From Cruorifilaria tuberocauda (Eukaryota; Nematoda; Chromadorea; Rhabditida; Onchocercidae): a DNA stretch of 64,000 bases. The stretch lies in contig JABVXU010000035.1 in NCBI GenBank assembly GCA_013365365.1, forward strand, positions 225,455 to 289,454. The letters are read 5' to 3'. Positions 14,780-29,900 of this stretch are shown here, piece by piece (the first letter of the stretch is position 1; each line of letters starts with the position of its first letter). The notes below the pieces were generated by a model, which saw only the letters and a list, made by a program, of their open reading frames with translations, was not told the DNA's origin and did not search any database. A program made the position numbers and the translations under genes.

Positions 14780-14785
14780 AATAAA
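14780..14785 (+). promoter_or_regulatory. candidate poly(A) signal, DB-module gene
   Basis: AATAAA lies about 455 bases after the DB-module stop codon. Chance copies are common in DNA this AT-rich, so the assignment rests on position alone. Confidence 0.35.
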
Positions 14786-17700
14786 GTGTAATTATAGCTT
14801 ATTGAAAGATGAAACGATCTGATTTAACTTTTTGAATTGTTGTATTTCTGGCCAAGTGATGGTGAAGTTTATAATATCGTAAATAAACTGAACTTTATTA
14901 TAAGATCAGCTGTGGAATTTGATTGTGAAATATTTTTTTTTCAAGAAATTACCTTTGTCCGATCATTTTTGATAAGCCCAAACAAATCGAAATATTAAAT
15001 GAGCCTTCATTAGTTTAATTTTCATAAATATAATTATAACCTTGCAACTTTCTTTAGAGAAAAAGTATGTATTGCCATTCGATCAATTAAAAAGATAATT
15101 TTAACAGATATTAAGTTCATTTTTATTCCGACAATTCCTTTTCCGCATGATATCAGAAAGATTTCTTATCAAATATTATTAAATTCAAGCTGAATACTAA
15201 GTAATGGAAGAGAAGAAAAAAAGAAGTAATCGTTTGATAATTCATTAATGAAACAGTATGATATGAAATTGTTATAGAATGAAAAATTATTAACCACTGA
15301 TATTGTGATATTTTTCGAAATTCTATCGCATTTTTCCCTTTTCATTTGAACAGGTAGAAAAAATAAATAGTGAAGAAGATCATAAAAGGATTAGCAATGA
15401 TAGAAAATAATGAATAATATTTCAGTGAAGAAGAAATCATCTTATCAGTAGTGTGATTTTTACTCTCTTATATGTTTAATTATCAGAAAAGGGTGCTTGA
15501 ATTTATCACTACAAATCTAAACTATCACTTACGATAAAATAAAGCTGATCCTTTGAGGGCTGCGAAATTGAAATATATCTATATAAGCTTTCTACTTTAA
15601 ACTTAAATAATTTTTCCACATTGCCGATTACTGTACATATGAGTTGATTTTTATGATCGTTTATTCATTATGATATAAAAATATTTATGATAAAGTGATA
15701 AATTTGTGATAAATCTTAAGTATCATTTATCATAAATAAAGAGGATGTAAATGCGCCTGTTTGTTTCTTTTTTTGCTCTCTTTTCTAAATTTCAAAGAAT
15801 AAGCAAACATGTGAGAAAAAAATATAACTTACAAATCAATCGTATTATCATATTTATTGCTAGCAATTAAAATAAATTTCATTTATAAATTCTAATTCCA
15901 GAAACCATTTGCAAATAATGTGAAATTTAGTAAGTTCGTTAATTACAAATTTTATTTCTATTTATCTATCAATCTAAACATTTACAAGTTATTCTTAAAT
16001 TTGCCTATCTTATTTCTAATTCTATTCTCCTGAAGCTAACACCAATTTAAGCTAACGGCAATCAGAATTTGGAGAATTCAAATCGGATGAGAATAGAGCA
16101 AACAATTAATTTGAATGAGCAAAATTTAAATTAAATTGAAAATCGAATTCATGTGAATTAATGAAAATTCTTTTTTATGATTAAGTTTTACTTTCTTGGT
16201 GAAAATGGTGCGAAGAGTTAAAAGAAAAATAAAATAGTTGTAGCATCTGACCAATTTCATCTGTGTCGCAAGAATCTGAATTCTATCGAATCCTTCCAAG
16301 CAACAATTACTTGTCCTATTCTTGATGAACAACTTCTTTACTCCTATTCACAGTGACAGTTAATAAAATTAGTTTTTGCATAAATAAACTAAAAAAAGGA
16401 GGAATGAAGAAATACAAGCCAAGAAATATCACAAATAAAGTAAAACTCATGTTATAAGGCGTAATAAATTAATCAATGGTATGCAGCTAATAAAGCTAAT
16501 AATAAAAATTAATCGAAATTAAAATGGTATACAAGGTATAGCAGGTAAGTATTGATTATGAAATAAAATTTTACAAACTTTTAGTTACAAATAGAGGCAT
16601 ATATGAATGAATTAGAAAAGTAATGTAAGGTAAAATAAAGTTAATCAGTTAGGCTTAAAGAGGTGTTAAACTATTAAAATTTTTAATTTCCTTAATGCAT
16701 CATTATTCTAATCGATAAATTGAGAAAATGAAATTTATGAAGATTTGTTTTGATATAATTTATTATCTCTATTGCAATAGCATTACTATTATCATTATCA
16801 TTATCATGAGCTTCTTATCAATGACTATATTTGAATCATAAAAATCAAAGAAAAGAAATTTGGGCCTTCTGAATGATATGATATCGGTGGATTGTTTCAT
16901 CCCATCTCTAAAACATATCTGTCATTTTCTCACTTCCATCAGAAACTATAGCAATTGGAAATGAGAGGCTATTATTTTTCCAAACGACATTTCGCAGAAA
17001 AGTTTTGCTTGAATAAGCTTTCACATTCTTGCCATATCTATTCAACAATTCTGATGGGTCGCAAGAGAAGTGGCTATTTTCCTCTCAACGATAACTGGTC
17101 ATATATTTCAGGTTTAATTTAAACTAATTCTAATCATTTTCATTTCCATTTTTTCTATTCAAAAAAAAGAAAATTCTTCTTATATTCTATTTGAAAAAAA
17201 AATTTATCAGTTTTAAAATTTTTCTAAATACACTATGCAATTTGAACAAATTCAATTTATTTTTATATTATTTATGCGCGAATAATTATTTAATTTTTTT
17301 CAAATTAATTAATTACTGAATTTCATACTAAAAATATATTTCAAAATAGTGAAATTTAGTAAATTATTTTTAAAAAAAGTACTAATTTAAATTGTTACCT
17401 AATTGAAATATCGTATTTTATTGGTTCATTTGATTGATTGAAAAGTTCAAATGAAAAGTTTACTTTCTTATTTACCCGATCGATCGGTTTAGCGAAGAAG
17501 TCCTTGAGGAGCAAAATCCTAAGCCATTCATCCGCCATATACGAGAAAATCCTTTGGACTGAAATGGTTGCTACTGCAATAGGCTCTATTCTTGTCATCA
17601 ATATAGCAATTTGATCCAGGCTAATGTAATATATGTAAAGCATATTCGTCCCGAGAAGTTAGATATTTGAAGCGAAAATTCTAAAATTCTAAATTACTTC

Positions 17701-19137
17701 GAAAAACTCTATATGGTATTATAGGATTTAACCTTAAGGGCACCTTACATTCAATAAAATTTACTATTATAAACTTTACAAAAATTGAAGTATGTGAAAG
17801 TAAGGTAAAGAGATAGAAAAAGATATTAGCTAAAAATTTGTATTTTAAAGTATTTTCAAAAATTCTTTGCAAAGACTCTTTCTGCATTCTCCATTTAGGA
17901 TTAAATTCTAAAATGAATTTAGCAAAATAATGAAGTAATTTAATAATAGACTTATCGAATATTGCCTACTAAATTGTTTATTCAAAAGGAGTGATAAAAA
18001 AGTTTTGTTAAGCTGCAATTATCACAAACATTTAAATTAATTATAATTTGTTGATTGAATGATAGCAAAGTTTTCATTCAAATTTATTCGGAATCATTGC
18101 ACAATATTTTTCCTATTTCTTTTTTCTTGCTTTTTCTGTTACTTTCTGAAAAGCTAAAAATTATTTTTTTTTTGATCAAAAAAGGAAAGGGAAAATTTTT
18201 GAAAAGAATTAACATTTAAATAGAAAGATTTTATGAAAGAAATATTTTAGTTGAAATAAAAATTGTCTGTATGGAAAATGTATAAAAATGAGGTAAAATC
18301 ATTTTTCCACTTTTTTTTTTAAATTCAAATTTCTCAACGATACTAATTTTCTTTCCTTTCATTTCTATTCCCAACAAGTAATTGGTACATATCTCATCTC
18401 AAACTTTTCCAATAATTATTAGCTAACAAATGGTATAATACTTTGGAAAATTCAGCGATAGGAAAAAGTTTTACATAATTATTTGCCATCCAACCAATCG
18501 CTTTCAACTATTAATACTTTTTTCCTTCTTCAAAAGGAAACTGTAAAAGATAGAATTTTTTTCAACAATGGAATTATCATTAACTCTAATCATTATTTAT
18601 CAATGAATGAAGAAAATCACTATTATTTATTATGGAAGGAAAAAATTGCGAGTGAGTTAGCAGAATCATTTTCTTCTTAAATTAAATTATTACTCTCAAA
18701 TTGAATTAATTTGTGAAAAAAAATTTTTTTCCGATAAATGAATTTGATCATTCTTACAATCTTCAATTATTACTTCGAATGTTCGTTGAACTTCATGCTA
18801 ATCAATTAATGCACTAATTTTAGGTAAAAAAAACGACGTTAAAATGAGATTAGATATTTGAATGGCAAAGTTAACTATTAAATTAAATCAAAAATAGAAT
18901 ATGCATACAATAAGTAATGCAATTTTGAGCTTTTATTAATATTTTAATTTTTGCATTTTAAAAGTATCTATTTTTTTTGATCATAATTTTCATGTTCTTT
19001 CTTCTTCCACTCTAATACGCATTACGCATCTATATTATCACTTTCGATTTTATCACGCATATCTTGATTATGATTATTGATTACAAGCAAGTAGTACAAA
19101 TCAATATTTTTAGGACAAATATCCATCACTTTATAAT

Positions 19138-19160
19138 AATTGATTGATTGATTGATTGAA
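19138..19160. repeat. (TTGA)n simple repeat
   Basis: About five tandem TTGA units; an ordinary microsatellite. Confidence 0.85.
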
Positions 19161-20866
19161 TTATTATTGATCTCACTGTTATACTTACAAGCATATATGT
19201 TCGACAAGTAATATTTATAATAAAATGAAATATAGTTAGTCTAGCATATGAAGAAATAATTTAATAATTGGTAAAATATTTAAATCAATGGTAGCTAACA
19301 CTTGCAACAATGAAAACTTCTAGGAAAACCATAATTAAATTTTTAAAAGTCAGAAATACACAATTCTCTTTTTTTCCTTTCCTTTCTTTTTATTTCTTCG
19401 CTTCAACTTTCTGCCATTTTTTATGTAATATAAATTTATTGCAGTTGTGATATCCGGAATTTGATCAGATAAATTCGCTTCTTCCGAAATCAGAAGGCGT
19501 AATTGTTTTGATATATAAATAATTTATTTTTTAAATTAATTCACACTGACAGATTATCGCGGATTTCAATCAAAAGATTAATAACATTCAGCTAAAAATA
19601 ATTTATGCTTTTCATTAGTAAATGCTTGATAAATTTTTATGAGATATACTCTTAGCATTTTTCTGAGTAAATTTTAGAGAATGAAGAGAAAATGGTAGAA
19701 ATAAACTTTGTTAATTATCACTAAATATGTTTAAATTTGTTTGCAATGACTTTAGTCTTAATGAAACTTATTCGAAATGATTAATTTAGCCTTTTATAAA
19801 CATAGGATGATTGTATAAGTTTTTAACTGATTTAGAATTGCTCTACAGTTACCTTGGAATTATTATTGTAGTAATTCATTAAAGTTCAACTAAAATATAA
19901 AAACTTGCTATGAGACTTTTTTTTGGTCTAATTCAGGTTTGAAAGGTATTTGTTCCAACTTTTGTCTTTTATAATTTGTAACCGACGTAATGATAAAATG
20001 AATTTTAGATTCAAAGTTTTTCTTTTTTTGAAAAATATCATAAAATAGCAAAGTAATAATTTTTCATTAGGATAGTAGTATCATAAAAGTATTCAATGTT
20101 TAAGTTAAATGTCAATCAGTCATTTTTAAATTGTAGCTATTAATAAATAATGAATTGAAAATAATTTCTTTAGTACTTTTTTTTTCTCGTAAAATTCGTC
20201 GCAAATTTTACGAATGAAAAGAAAAGAAAATTATAATGAGGATTAGTTTAGAAATTGTTTATTACATACTTACTGCTCGTTTAATGACTTTACATTTGGG
20301 TAACGTACTTTCGCGTCATTTACTAATTTATTTAATTTCAATCAGTTTTTTTTTCTCTCTCTCTTCAGAAAACGATGTTTATCAAGTTTATGCTTGAGGT
20401 AAATTCATCAATATGCACAGCTTTTCCTCTCTTAAAAATAAAAACTAAATATCACTTTTACATACAAAACATATTTAATTAAACATGTTAAAGTGATGAT
20501 AGTCAAGCTATCACTATCAATCTCTCATCGATCACATTTATTTCATATATCCAGTTGTTTCTTTTTTTCTGATACTGATACTGATTATCAGTGATTTTAA
20601 CTTATATTTATATATTCAGATATAAAAGGGGTCTTTGTTTTAACTGAACTAAAAATGTTGATCAAGTAAAAAGTTATCAAGTGAAGGAATTATCAGACGA
20701 TGAATTGAATGTGGAAGAGGAAATCTAAGCAGACACACTTCCGTGTGTTTCAGTAAACGATAAGAAACAGAACTAGCAGATGAATTAATTAAAATCTTAT
20801 TTATTCTCTTCTATAAATGGATTGCATAATTATGTCTTGCAGCTTATCATATCATTTCAATTTTGC

Positions 20867-20882
20867 GTGCATGCATGCATGC
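20867..20882. repeat. (GCAT)n short repeat
   Basis: Tandem GCAT units forming a self-complementary tract in the gene-poor region. Confidence 0.75.
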
Positions 20883-23164
20883 TTCATCCATCCATTTTGC
20901 ATATATTCAAATTTAATTCAATGTTTGATGAATAGAATTTATTATATATTAAGAATACGAAAAAATATTGCAATGGTAGTAGGAATTGCAGTACAGATAC
21001 TGTAATTGTGATTAGAATTAAAGTTTTAACTGAGATTACTGATTACTGTTATTGTTATTTGATTATTGTTAGCAATACATTTGTATTGACTGATATCGTC
21101 AATTGATCTTATTAATGCATTTACAATAATTGTGTGAGTAAAATTAGTTTTTTTTTTCCTTTTACTTCCAATAGTAAGTAATAGATTTCAGTTTAGATAT
21201 TTAGGTAGTAGTTATATTTAGTATTTAAGTAGTAGTTATAGTCACTCTGGATGTTTTGAAATATTTTCAAAACGTAATTTCGCACTTCACTCTTCGATCA
21301 CTGAAATCTTATTTCGCTTTCATCTTCTTTCTTAAACCCAAAAACAGAAATAATTCTTAGCAAACATCTAAAAAAAGTGCAAAAAAGAAAAAAAAAACTT
21401 ATTCTCGATTCATACTTATTCCTAATGAAAATCATTTTTTTTGTTTCCTACACTTCCTTTAATTCTGTAATAATAAATTTATTTTTGAGAAAAATAAATT
21501 GAGGAAATTAATGCTGTATTTTGTTTTACTTAAGGTATTTTCTTCTCTCTTCATTTCTCACCATACAATTTATATTCAGAAAACCGGAAAGAACTGGTAA
21601 ATGATATGTGAAGAATCGAAAGGCGGAATATTTCTGGCACTATCGATAAGTGTAAATGTATGAGTAAGTACTATTTGTTGCTTTCGTCTTCAGAAGAAAC
21701 ATACACGTCGTATACGATAGCATTTATAATTTAAGGATAAGTGTGATAATAACAGTTAGCAAATTGATGAAATTATCAATCCATTAATTAATAATGCATT
21801 CCTTTTTAAAATTACAAATGTGCAAAATACAGATTAAAACATTTCTATAATTTTCAAATTTATTTACTTTTATTTATTTGTTTATAAATACTATCTGCAA
21901 AACTTTTTTCCAACAACTTTTTTTTTTGTTATTCTCATTAACTTATTAATTTCATTTTCCTCGTAATATTTTTAAAATTATTCAGATCACTAATTCACGA
22001 ATATTTAAATTGTAATACAGTAATAGTGCTATTTCAATATTTTCAAAATGATATGACAAATACTTATCTCTTAAATTAAACTAATGAATTAACGCTTCAG
22101 GAACAGATTTAGATTTTTCCGCAGAAAAAAAAACTAAGCATGATTCGTGAGAAAATTAGCATTCACATCGGCATTTCAATACAATTTCAAGGAATATATT
22201 TTCATGAAATTGCAAATCGCTTTTTTATTTTGCTTTTCATTTAGCTTTCATTAGTTCTTAATGTAAAAAATTTTTAGCTGCTTTGATTTCTATTCAATAT
22301 CGATATCAGGTTATTGTAAATTATTGTTATCAAATATTCCTTTCTCTGTAAAATTGCCTCTCGTTAATTTATTTTATAAACGAAATTTTAAATCAATTTA
22401 TAAATCATCAAGAAATTTTGATTATTCGTTGTTATGGTTATAAGCTCATGAAAATGAAAACTTTAGAGATGTCAAAATACTGGTAGATATTCTCTGTTAC
22501 TCAGAGTATCACAAGCTTCCAAATTTAGCTTAAAGTAGTGAAATTATCGATTTGTTTCGTTTTTTTCTTTTAAAAGATTTTTTTCTCCCCTTACACTTTT
22601 TTCATAGATCGAAATTTTTATCATTGTTAGTCACCACCATTTTTATCAGTACGATAAAATATCGTTGCTTTATCAGCTAATCTTTCATCTCTATTTCAAT
22701 TAATGGACATTTCCGCCAGTTCATTATAAACTGTTACAGATCATTTTCTGAAAGTAAGACTTGTACTTTAATTCATTTCGTTGCGTCATTCATTCTAAGT
22801 TCCATTAGCTCTCAGCAAAGCTACCAATAACTGTCAAGAAATGTTTAAATTTGTCGAAGAACTCCATCCTATAACTGATCTATTTAACTTCTTCTCTTTC
22901 CTAATATTACTTTAATTAAAGTAAGAAGGACAATTCATTGTGATAACGTTATGTGTGAAAAATTCACTTCTATTTAATTATTTAAAAGTGGAACTATTTT
23001 TCATTAAATAATGGACACAATGAAAATTTGCTAAATAAAGCGCAATAGTCGCATTACTATTATCTAAAATAATAACTTTTGAATTGATTTGATAAAGTGA
23101 TGAAGAATAGGAATGATGGTTGTAAGATTAATTTAGTTTAAAAAAAAATTAAGGAAAAGGAGAG

Positions 23165-23168
<4 letters not shown>

Positions 23169-23198
<30 letters not shown>
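23169..23198. repeat. (AG)n microsatellite
   Basis: About 15 uninterrupted AG units, the purest dinucleotide tract in the window. Probably length-variable between isolates. Confidence 0.95.
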
Positions 23199-23201
<3 letters not shown>

Positions 23202-24182
23202 GATCTGTTTTACATTACAGTTGTATAGAATTATTTACATGTAATGTTATTTTTCAACAAATGATTAGACGATTCTTTTAAAGGTTAATGAAATCAAATT
23301 AATTATCCTAAAAAGTTAATTCGTTTCTCTAAAAATTCAGATCGTCATGGATTTCATAAATTCCTCAAAATAGTTTAGTATTGTTAATAATCAAGAAAAA
23401 TGTTTCAGGATTTTCAATGAATGAATGAATTGATCATAGTATTGAAAACAATTCATGTTGAAGCAACAAACGTTTTATACTACTGATAAATCAATTAAGA
23501 CTTAATGACCCATAACAAAAATGAAATTGAAATCTAATCTTCTCTATGGAATTTATTGCGCTTCATTGCGTTTCATTATACTTTTCCCCCATAAGCTTTT
23601 TTAATAATTAAAAACCTATCATTGATTGATTTGCAATCGAAACTGTTTATTTTGATTCTTCAAAAAAAACTATAAATAATAAATTGATCCTTCAGTTGTA
23701 CAATATACCAGGGAACCTGGCCATTTTCAGGCTTCTTAGAAATAGCTGTTTCTGAATTCAAGTCCGACTTTCTTCTCATGCAACTTTTGAAAAGAATCAA
23801 TGTTTTTGGTATTTTCTGTGATTAAGTCAATTATTAATTATCCAATTTCCGTTTCAATTATTCTTAACTGCAATTGGAGTGATATGAATATATTCGACTA
23901 AAAATGCAATGATATGCTATAACAATGATTAATTTATTGCCGGAAGAATCGATAATTTGTATTGCTTCCTGTAATTTCTGTTACTGTTAAAGCAATGAAT
24001 GGAATAATTTTGAAATAAAATTATGAATTCAAGAAAATTGTTGAAGGATACGTTTTGAATTTCCGCGAAAATCGCATTGCTGCTACTTTTATCCACCATT
24101 TCAATTATCAGAATAATTCCGTAAAACATCGCCAGAAACAGCTCGTCAGAAGAATCCTGAATTCATCTTAATGAAAGCGTTA

Positions 24183-24202
24183 TGATAATGATAATGATAA
24201 TG
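24183..24202. repeat. (GATAAT)n short repeat
   Basis: Three tandem GATAAT units in the gene-poor region. Confidence 0.8.
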
Positions 24203-25680
24203 AAGGCGTATAATATACTATTACCACTGTTATTGTTATGATGAATAGGCGAAAAGTTGAGAGGACTAATAATGGCAGCAATGCTAAATTTTGAAGCAGA
24301 TGTATTTCCGAAGTGAGTTTGAAACCTCTTCAACATTCAAAGAACTACATTCACATTATTATTATAGAAGTATAAGATGTGAAAATTAACTTACTTCGAG
24401 CCATATTTAAATTATTTCTCAATTCTTCGAATTTTTTCCCTCCTCATTGATTTTTGTAAGTTTTATCTTTTTAAACTTTCATGCATTTTTTGTTTTTTCT
24501 TTAGTTTCAAATCATTTTTTTTCGAACTTGTTTTTTTCAACTAATTCGAAATCTGTTCATATATCTTTTCAAAATTAGGCACATTCAATTTCCAATCAAA
24601 ATGTTGATAATATTTACGTGATACGAAATGTTTTGTGTCATTTGAAATGAAATAGATACGGTATGATTTTTAGTTAAAGCAAATATGCTTAATTGCTCAT
24701 TCTTATTTAACAGTTAAGATTTAACTGTTATGGAGTGCCATTGATTTTCCTTTTTTTTTATTTATGATTTTTCAAAATTACACTTTTCCTAAAAATATAT
24801 TTTATTAAAATTGAAGAAAATAAACTAACAAAAGCAATTGTGTAAATGAAAAGTTATGTGATATTTGATAATTCCATGTTATTCTTTTTTTTCCTTTAAT
24901 CATTCATGGAATTTTCTAACATTCAAATGTAACAAAATATATACTAAGATTCAGAAATTCATACAAAATTTTTATTGAATAAAATTCTTAGCTAACAACA
25001 TTTACAATAACTATCCTAAATTCTAAATACATTACAGGCGAATTCGCATTGTGTGATAAAATCATCAACATTCGATAAATTCAATTTGTTAGATTATATT
25101 GAAATTTATTATCCACCTTACAGCTTCAAAAATTGCAAGCGAAAAGTGACTGAAATGGAGAAATTACAAAAAAAAAACATTAGCTTACTCTTCGTCATTT
25201 TACTTTCATACTTTGTTTCTCCTATAAGCATCGAAGAATAGAATTATTTAGACTAGTTATTATCAAATCTCCATTCATGCTTATCTTATCAAAATATCTC
25301 AATTTTATCTGATCATATCAAAAGTTTATTTCGAAATTACTATCATTAATTGACTCTTTAACATCATAAAGTTCATCTAAAATCTTTTATTTATTATTAT
25401 AATGTTTAAAAAGAAAAGAAAATGAAAATGACTGATAAAAGTATTCCAAGTTGCTCTTAGTTGACCAGATTTGTTTTTTTCCTTTTTAAAAACAGGGCAA
25501 ATTGATTAAGAAGTGCAATTCTAAGACTGGAATGGAAGAAAATGATTGCTAGGCTCATAAAATATGTCAGTTGCGTGTTTATCAACTATCATTTCCTGGA
25601 AAGCTAAAAGATTCACCACTCATATTTACTTGTCTTAATTATTATTTGCCATCTTAATTTTCCATTCAGAATAATCATAC

Positions 25681-25698
25681 TTACTACTTACTACTACT

Positions 25699-25730
<32 letters not shown>

Positions 25731-25737
25731 TTACTAT
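25681..25737. repeat. (ACT)n trinucleotide repeat
   Basis: A 57-base ACT/TAC tract with a few TT interruptions, 1.2 kb upstream of the innexin. No coding frame was found through it. Confidence 0.95.
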
Positions 25738-26882
25738 TGCAAATCACATTAGTTCATATTCAATTTATTCAATAATATATTTTATTAATATTTTCAAATA
25801 AAAAAAGCAGAGTTGAGGGACATGCTAATCCTTTTTCAATCATCCAAATTTCTAAAGTATTTTCATTTTATAGCACGTAGCATTCGCTGAATGAAATAAT
25901 TTTCATCTGCAAAAATAATTCCTTTTCAAATTTTCAAAATAAATTATTATTCAATTTTTCTTCCTAAGTTATTTCAAAATATCAATTTTCCTTCCCTTCA
26001 TTAAAAGTTACTTCTATTAAGAGTAACTTTGCTTTGTTAATCGATGAAAAATAATCATGCATATGACATTGTTACGTGCAACATCGTCATTAGAGCTCTT
26101 TCATTCAATATTTCCTTACTTATATTAAATCAATTTTGAATTTTGATGAGTTAGTCAAAAGTTTGTCAATAGCTTTGATTAAACATTGCAATTCATCCCG
26201 TTTAATTATGCTTTCCTATCTTCTCCAAAAAAATAATAATATCTTTTTAATGATCACTTTAGCAAAATTTCGTCATTTTTTAGAATAATCATAATTTGAT
26301 AAGATGAGATAAGACGATAAAATCTTATTATTTAGCATTCGCTATATTTTAACTGTTAATAAAATAAGAATTACACTTTCTCTTAATAAGCAACAAATAA
26401 TCAGCAAAGTTAGTTATTTATAGAAGTCTACCAATTCTACCAATAAGTTGTAATTTAACAAATAAAGCAAACTTAAGTAATTTTGATTCCAAATTTTAAT
26501 CAAGAAATTTTAATTTGATATCATCATTTACTACTACTGCAAAGCTTTTAATATCATTCAGCTTTATTTCATTTCCTAATTTTTGATGAAATAAATGAGT
26601 AAATGATCGAGGAGATAAACTTTGATGCTATTTGAAGAATTCTAAAAATCGATATTTTATGCAACATAATTAAGATTCATCAAATTCTATTTATTTTCTG
26701 TAATTCATCATTTCAGTGAATATATTATTTAAATGAATAAATTAACACTAACGGAAATATAATATAAAGATACATTTAGAAAAAGAAATTATCTTTTAGA
26801 GTATAACTCATTGAGGGATTTATATAATGAATGATTAAAATAAATTTTATCAAAAAGTCTAACAATTTTAATATCTATTTAG

Positions 26883-26941
26883 GACGTGAGCGAAGCTCAA
26901 GAACAGGTTATCATCCTGCGGCGGTGTTAGAGGTAGGCGCA
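26883..26941 (+). other. innexin 5' segment: leader or upstream coding
   Basis: TATTTAG at 26876-26882 is an acceptor. From there the reading frame is open into the innexin ATG at 26942. The 59 bases are richer in GC than the surroundings and could encode about 19 more residues (including YHPAAVLEVGA) if an upstream exon exists. Otherwise they are a leader joined to the spliced leader or to a non-coding exon. No upstream exon was identified. Confidence 0.45.
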
Positions 26942-29900
26942 ATGATGCTGCAGAATATGTTCAGCGCCCTATCATTCTTGCATTATCGTAAAGATGACGA
27001 TTTCGTTGATCGCTTATCTTACTTTTATACTCCATCCTTTCTCATTATGATGGCAATCTTAGTTAGCTTCAAACAAGTAAGATATTACCTTACCTTATCA
27101 ATATCAAAAAACATCAGGAAAAGAGAATCTTAAACTTCATTGTGATATGACGTAATGCAAGAAAGTGAAAATTGAATTTGATTTTAAAAGGAAAGCTTGA
27201 GTCATTTAATCTCATATTCATAAATGAGACAACACCGCTTGTTATGCGACGTTATTCTGATAGAATAATGTGATCGCTGCTCTTCAGATAATTCCCATGA
27301 ATACAAAAGTGGATATAAGTGAATCACATTTCTTCACTGTTTGATTCTGTATCAGACAGTACCGCATTTGCTCTTGCTTTTTTTGCTTTATGCATCTGCG
27401 CCTAGAATGCTCTGATGAATTATGAGAGATATTACAGTTTGGTGGTCGACCGCTGGAATGTTGGGTGCCTGCACAGTTCACAAGTTCATGGGAGGCTTAT
27501 ACAGAAATGTATTGCTGGGCTCAAAATACCTATTGGGTACCCATTGAACAGGTAAAGTATTGATAGGTTAATCATCTATTCAATAATGAGCCAAAAAATC
27601 TTCATTACTAAATCAAACAATTAAGAAGACTAAATAATTCGACATAACTTCATCCTAAATCAAGCAAATGTTACATTTTTCTTTTTTGCTAATTAATCAT
27701 TCATTGAAATTCAGAAACGAAAAAATTAAAGTTTAATCTGTAATTTCATTTTTCATTATGGTTATATCACGCATAAAGATATTTCCTTAAAAGGGAACTA
27801 TTCAAACTATTTGCTGATGATAATTTTTCAGGATATCCCAATGGATATAGCAGAGCGGGAATATCGACAGATATCTTACTATCAATGGGTGCCATTTTTT
27901 CTACTTATTCAAGCTTTTCTCTATTACATTCCATGCCTCGTTTGGCGTCTAATGAGCGACAAGTCTGGTAATTTCATCAATATCTTCATTCTTCTCATGC
28001 AGTTACGATTTTAAAAATACTTACAATATGCTTTTAAGCTTCCTGGCAACTTAATAAAAGCAGTTGTAAGAATTGGAAATTTGAAGCACAGTGAGGAAAA
28101 ATTCTGAAACGTTGAACTTAACTTGTTCAACTTTAATATTTTCATTATAAATGATCAAATGAGGGAAAGATTCTAAGATATAATGTTTGCTTGTATTTTA
28201 TTTTACTTTATTTTTTTTAAATATTATTTTAAAGGATATCTTAGAAATAATATCTTATGTTTTTTTAATCGATAACTCTAAAATTTAACAATTGTTCTTG
28301 CTCTGTTTCCTCACGCATTGAAAGTACATAATTAGGATTCTTCTCTAATGTTCTGAGAAATTCCTGAAGTCCTAAATGCTGTAGGGATTCGGTTGAATGA
28401 TATTGTTCAGTTAGCAACAGAAAAAGAAAATATCGAATCAGACTACAGAACACGAACCATTGAATCGCTTGCACGTCATATTGAATCTGCTCTCAGGTAT
28501 TCCACTTCATCTTAATTAGATTAATTACTGTTATTGTTTTAGTGAGAAGTGCCATAGGAATTAATTTATTGGATCCTAAATCATTCAAATTCTAATTGGA
28601 TTATTATTCCTAATTTGAATATCTTCCATGCTTTTATCATTTCATATAACTTACCTGATTCATTAATTATTTTACATTTTCAATTTTTATTTCATTTAAC
28701 TTTGCCCAAAATTGTAAGCTTTAGGTACCAACATGCAGCTACTTCACGAACTCAATATACATTACATAGAGTGCTAAAATGCCTAAATATGCGTTATTAT
28801 GAAAGTTACGTGACAGGCCTTTATTTGGTAAGGTATTCGTAAATTTACCTCTTTCTACCTTAAGATATCATCTACTTATACTGATTGTTTATCTTCTGGC
28901 TGATACTACTCTCAATTAAGTTAATTCTCTAGACATACTTACTTCGAGACATTCAAGATCATGCAGCTATTGAAATTTCAATTTTAAATTAACACTCAAA
29001 TTCTAAACGTAACTGTTCATTTAACTCTTTTTTAGGCTACAAAAGTCATGTATGTAAGCAATATATTAACAAATTTGATATTAGTGAATAAATTTTTGGA
29101 GACTGACGAATATTCTATCTATGGTCTTGGTGTATTACGCGATCTCTTATTTGGCAGATCTTGGATGGAATCTGGTAATTTCCCGCGAGTTACTTTGGTT
29201 AGTTATTTTACGGATTATATAAGATTACCTTGAGATGATCTGAGCTGTCATTATTAAGTTCTTTTTCTTAAGCTTAGATAGTTATTTTTCTATTAAATAC
29301 TAATGCTTCTGTAAAATGTAGAATTTTCATGCTTACAAATACATGAATAGATTAATTTGTATTCGTTCTCTTGAAATGCACTTATCAAAATTAGTGATAA
29401 CCTGACTAATCGGCCAAATGAAGTGCTGTATAAAATCATTTAAATGTAATTATCAATATGTAAACTTTATTTAGATGGATTTCTACATAGAAATGTGCTA
29501 CTGTTAAAAATGTTTTGTAAATATTAAATCAATAATTGATTTCAGTGTGATTTTGAAGTACGTGTTCTTGGCAATAATCAACGGCATTCCGTACAAGCAT
29601 GTTTTTCCCTTTTCTTCTCTCTTTTCCTCTTCATGAATTATTTGGGAACTTAATGATACTTTTACTAATTTCTTATCTTTTCATAATTAGAATTATTCTA
29701 TTTTGGATTTAGTGATATGATAATTATATAATATCGGAATTTTTTCAAGTCGATAGTTAGTCTTTATATCTAAAATAGCTCTGAATGAAATAAAACTTAT
29801 ATGAATACTTGATTTTAACATTTTAGAATGAAAACAGGTTATTATGAACATGAACGTTGAGATAAGTAGTAAAACAGAATAGAAAAAAGTAGAATAAAGA

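Larger units (their letters stand above)
14326..26882. other. 12.5-kb gene-poor region
   Basis: No protein-coding exon could be supported on either strand. Open frames are short, AT-biased and without splice partners. The stretch lies directly upstream of the innexin, so it may carry its promoter, non-coding 5' exons or enhancers. Simple repeats in it are listed separately. No transposase, reverse transcriptase or long terminal repeat was seen. Confidence 0.6.
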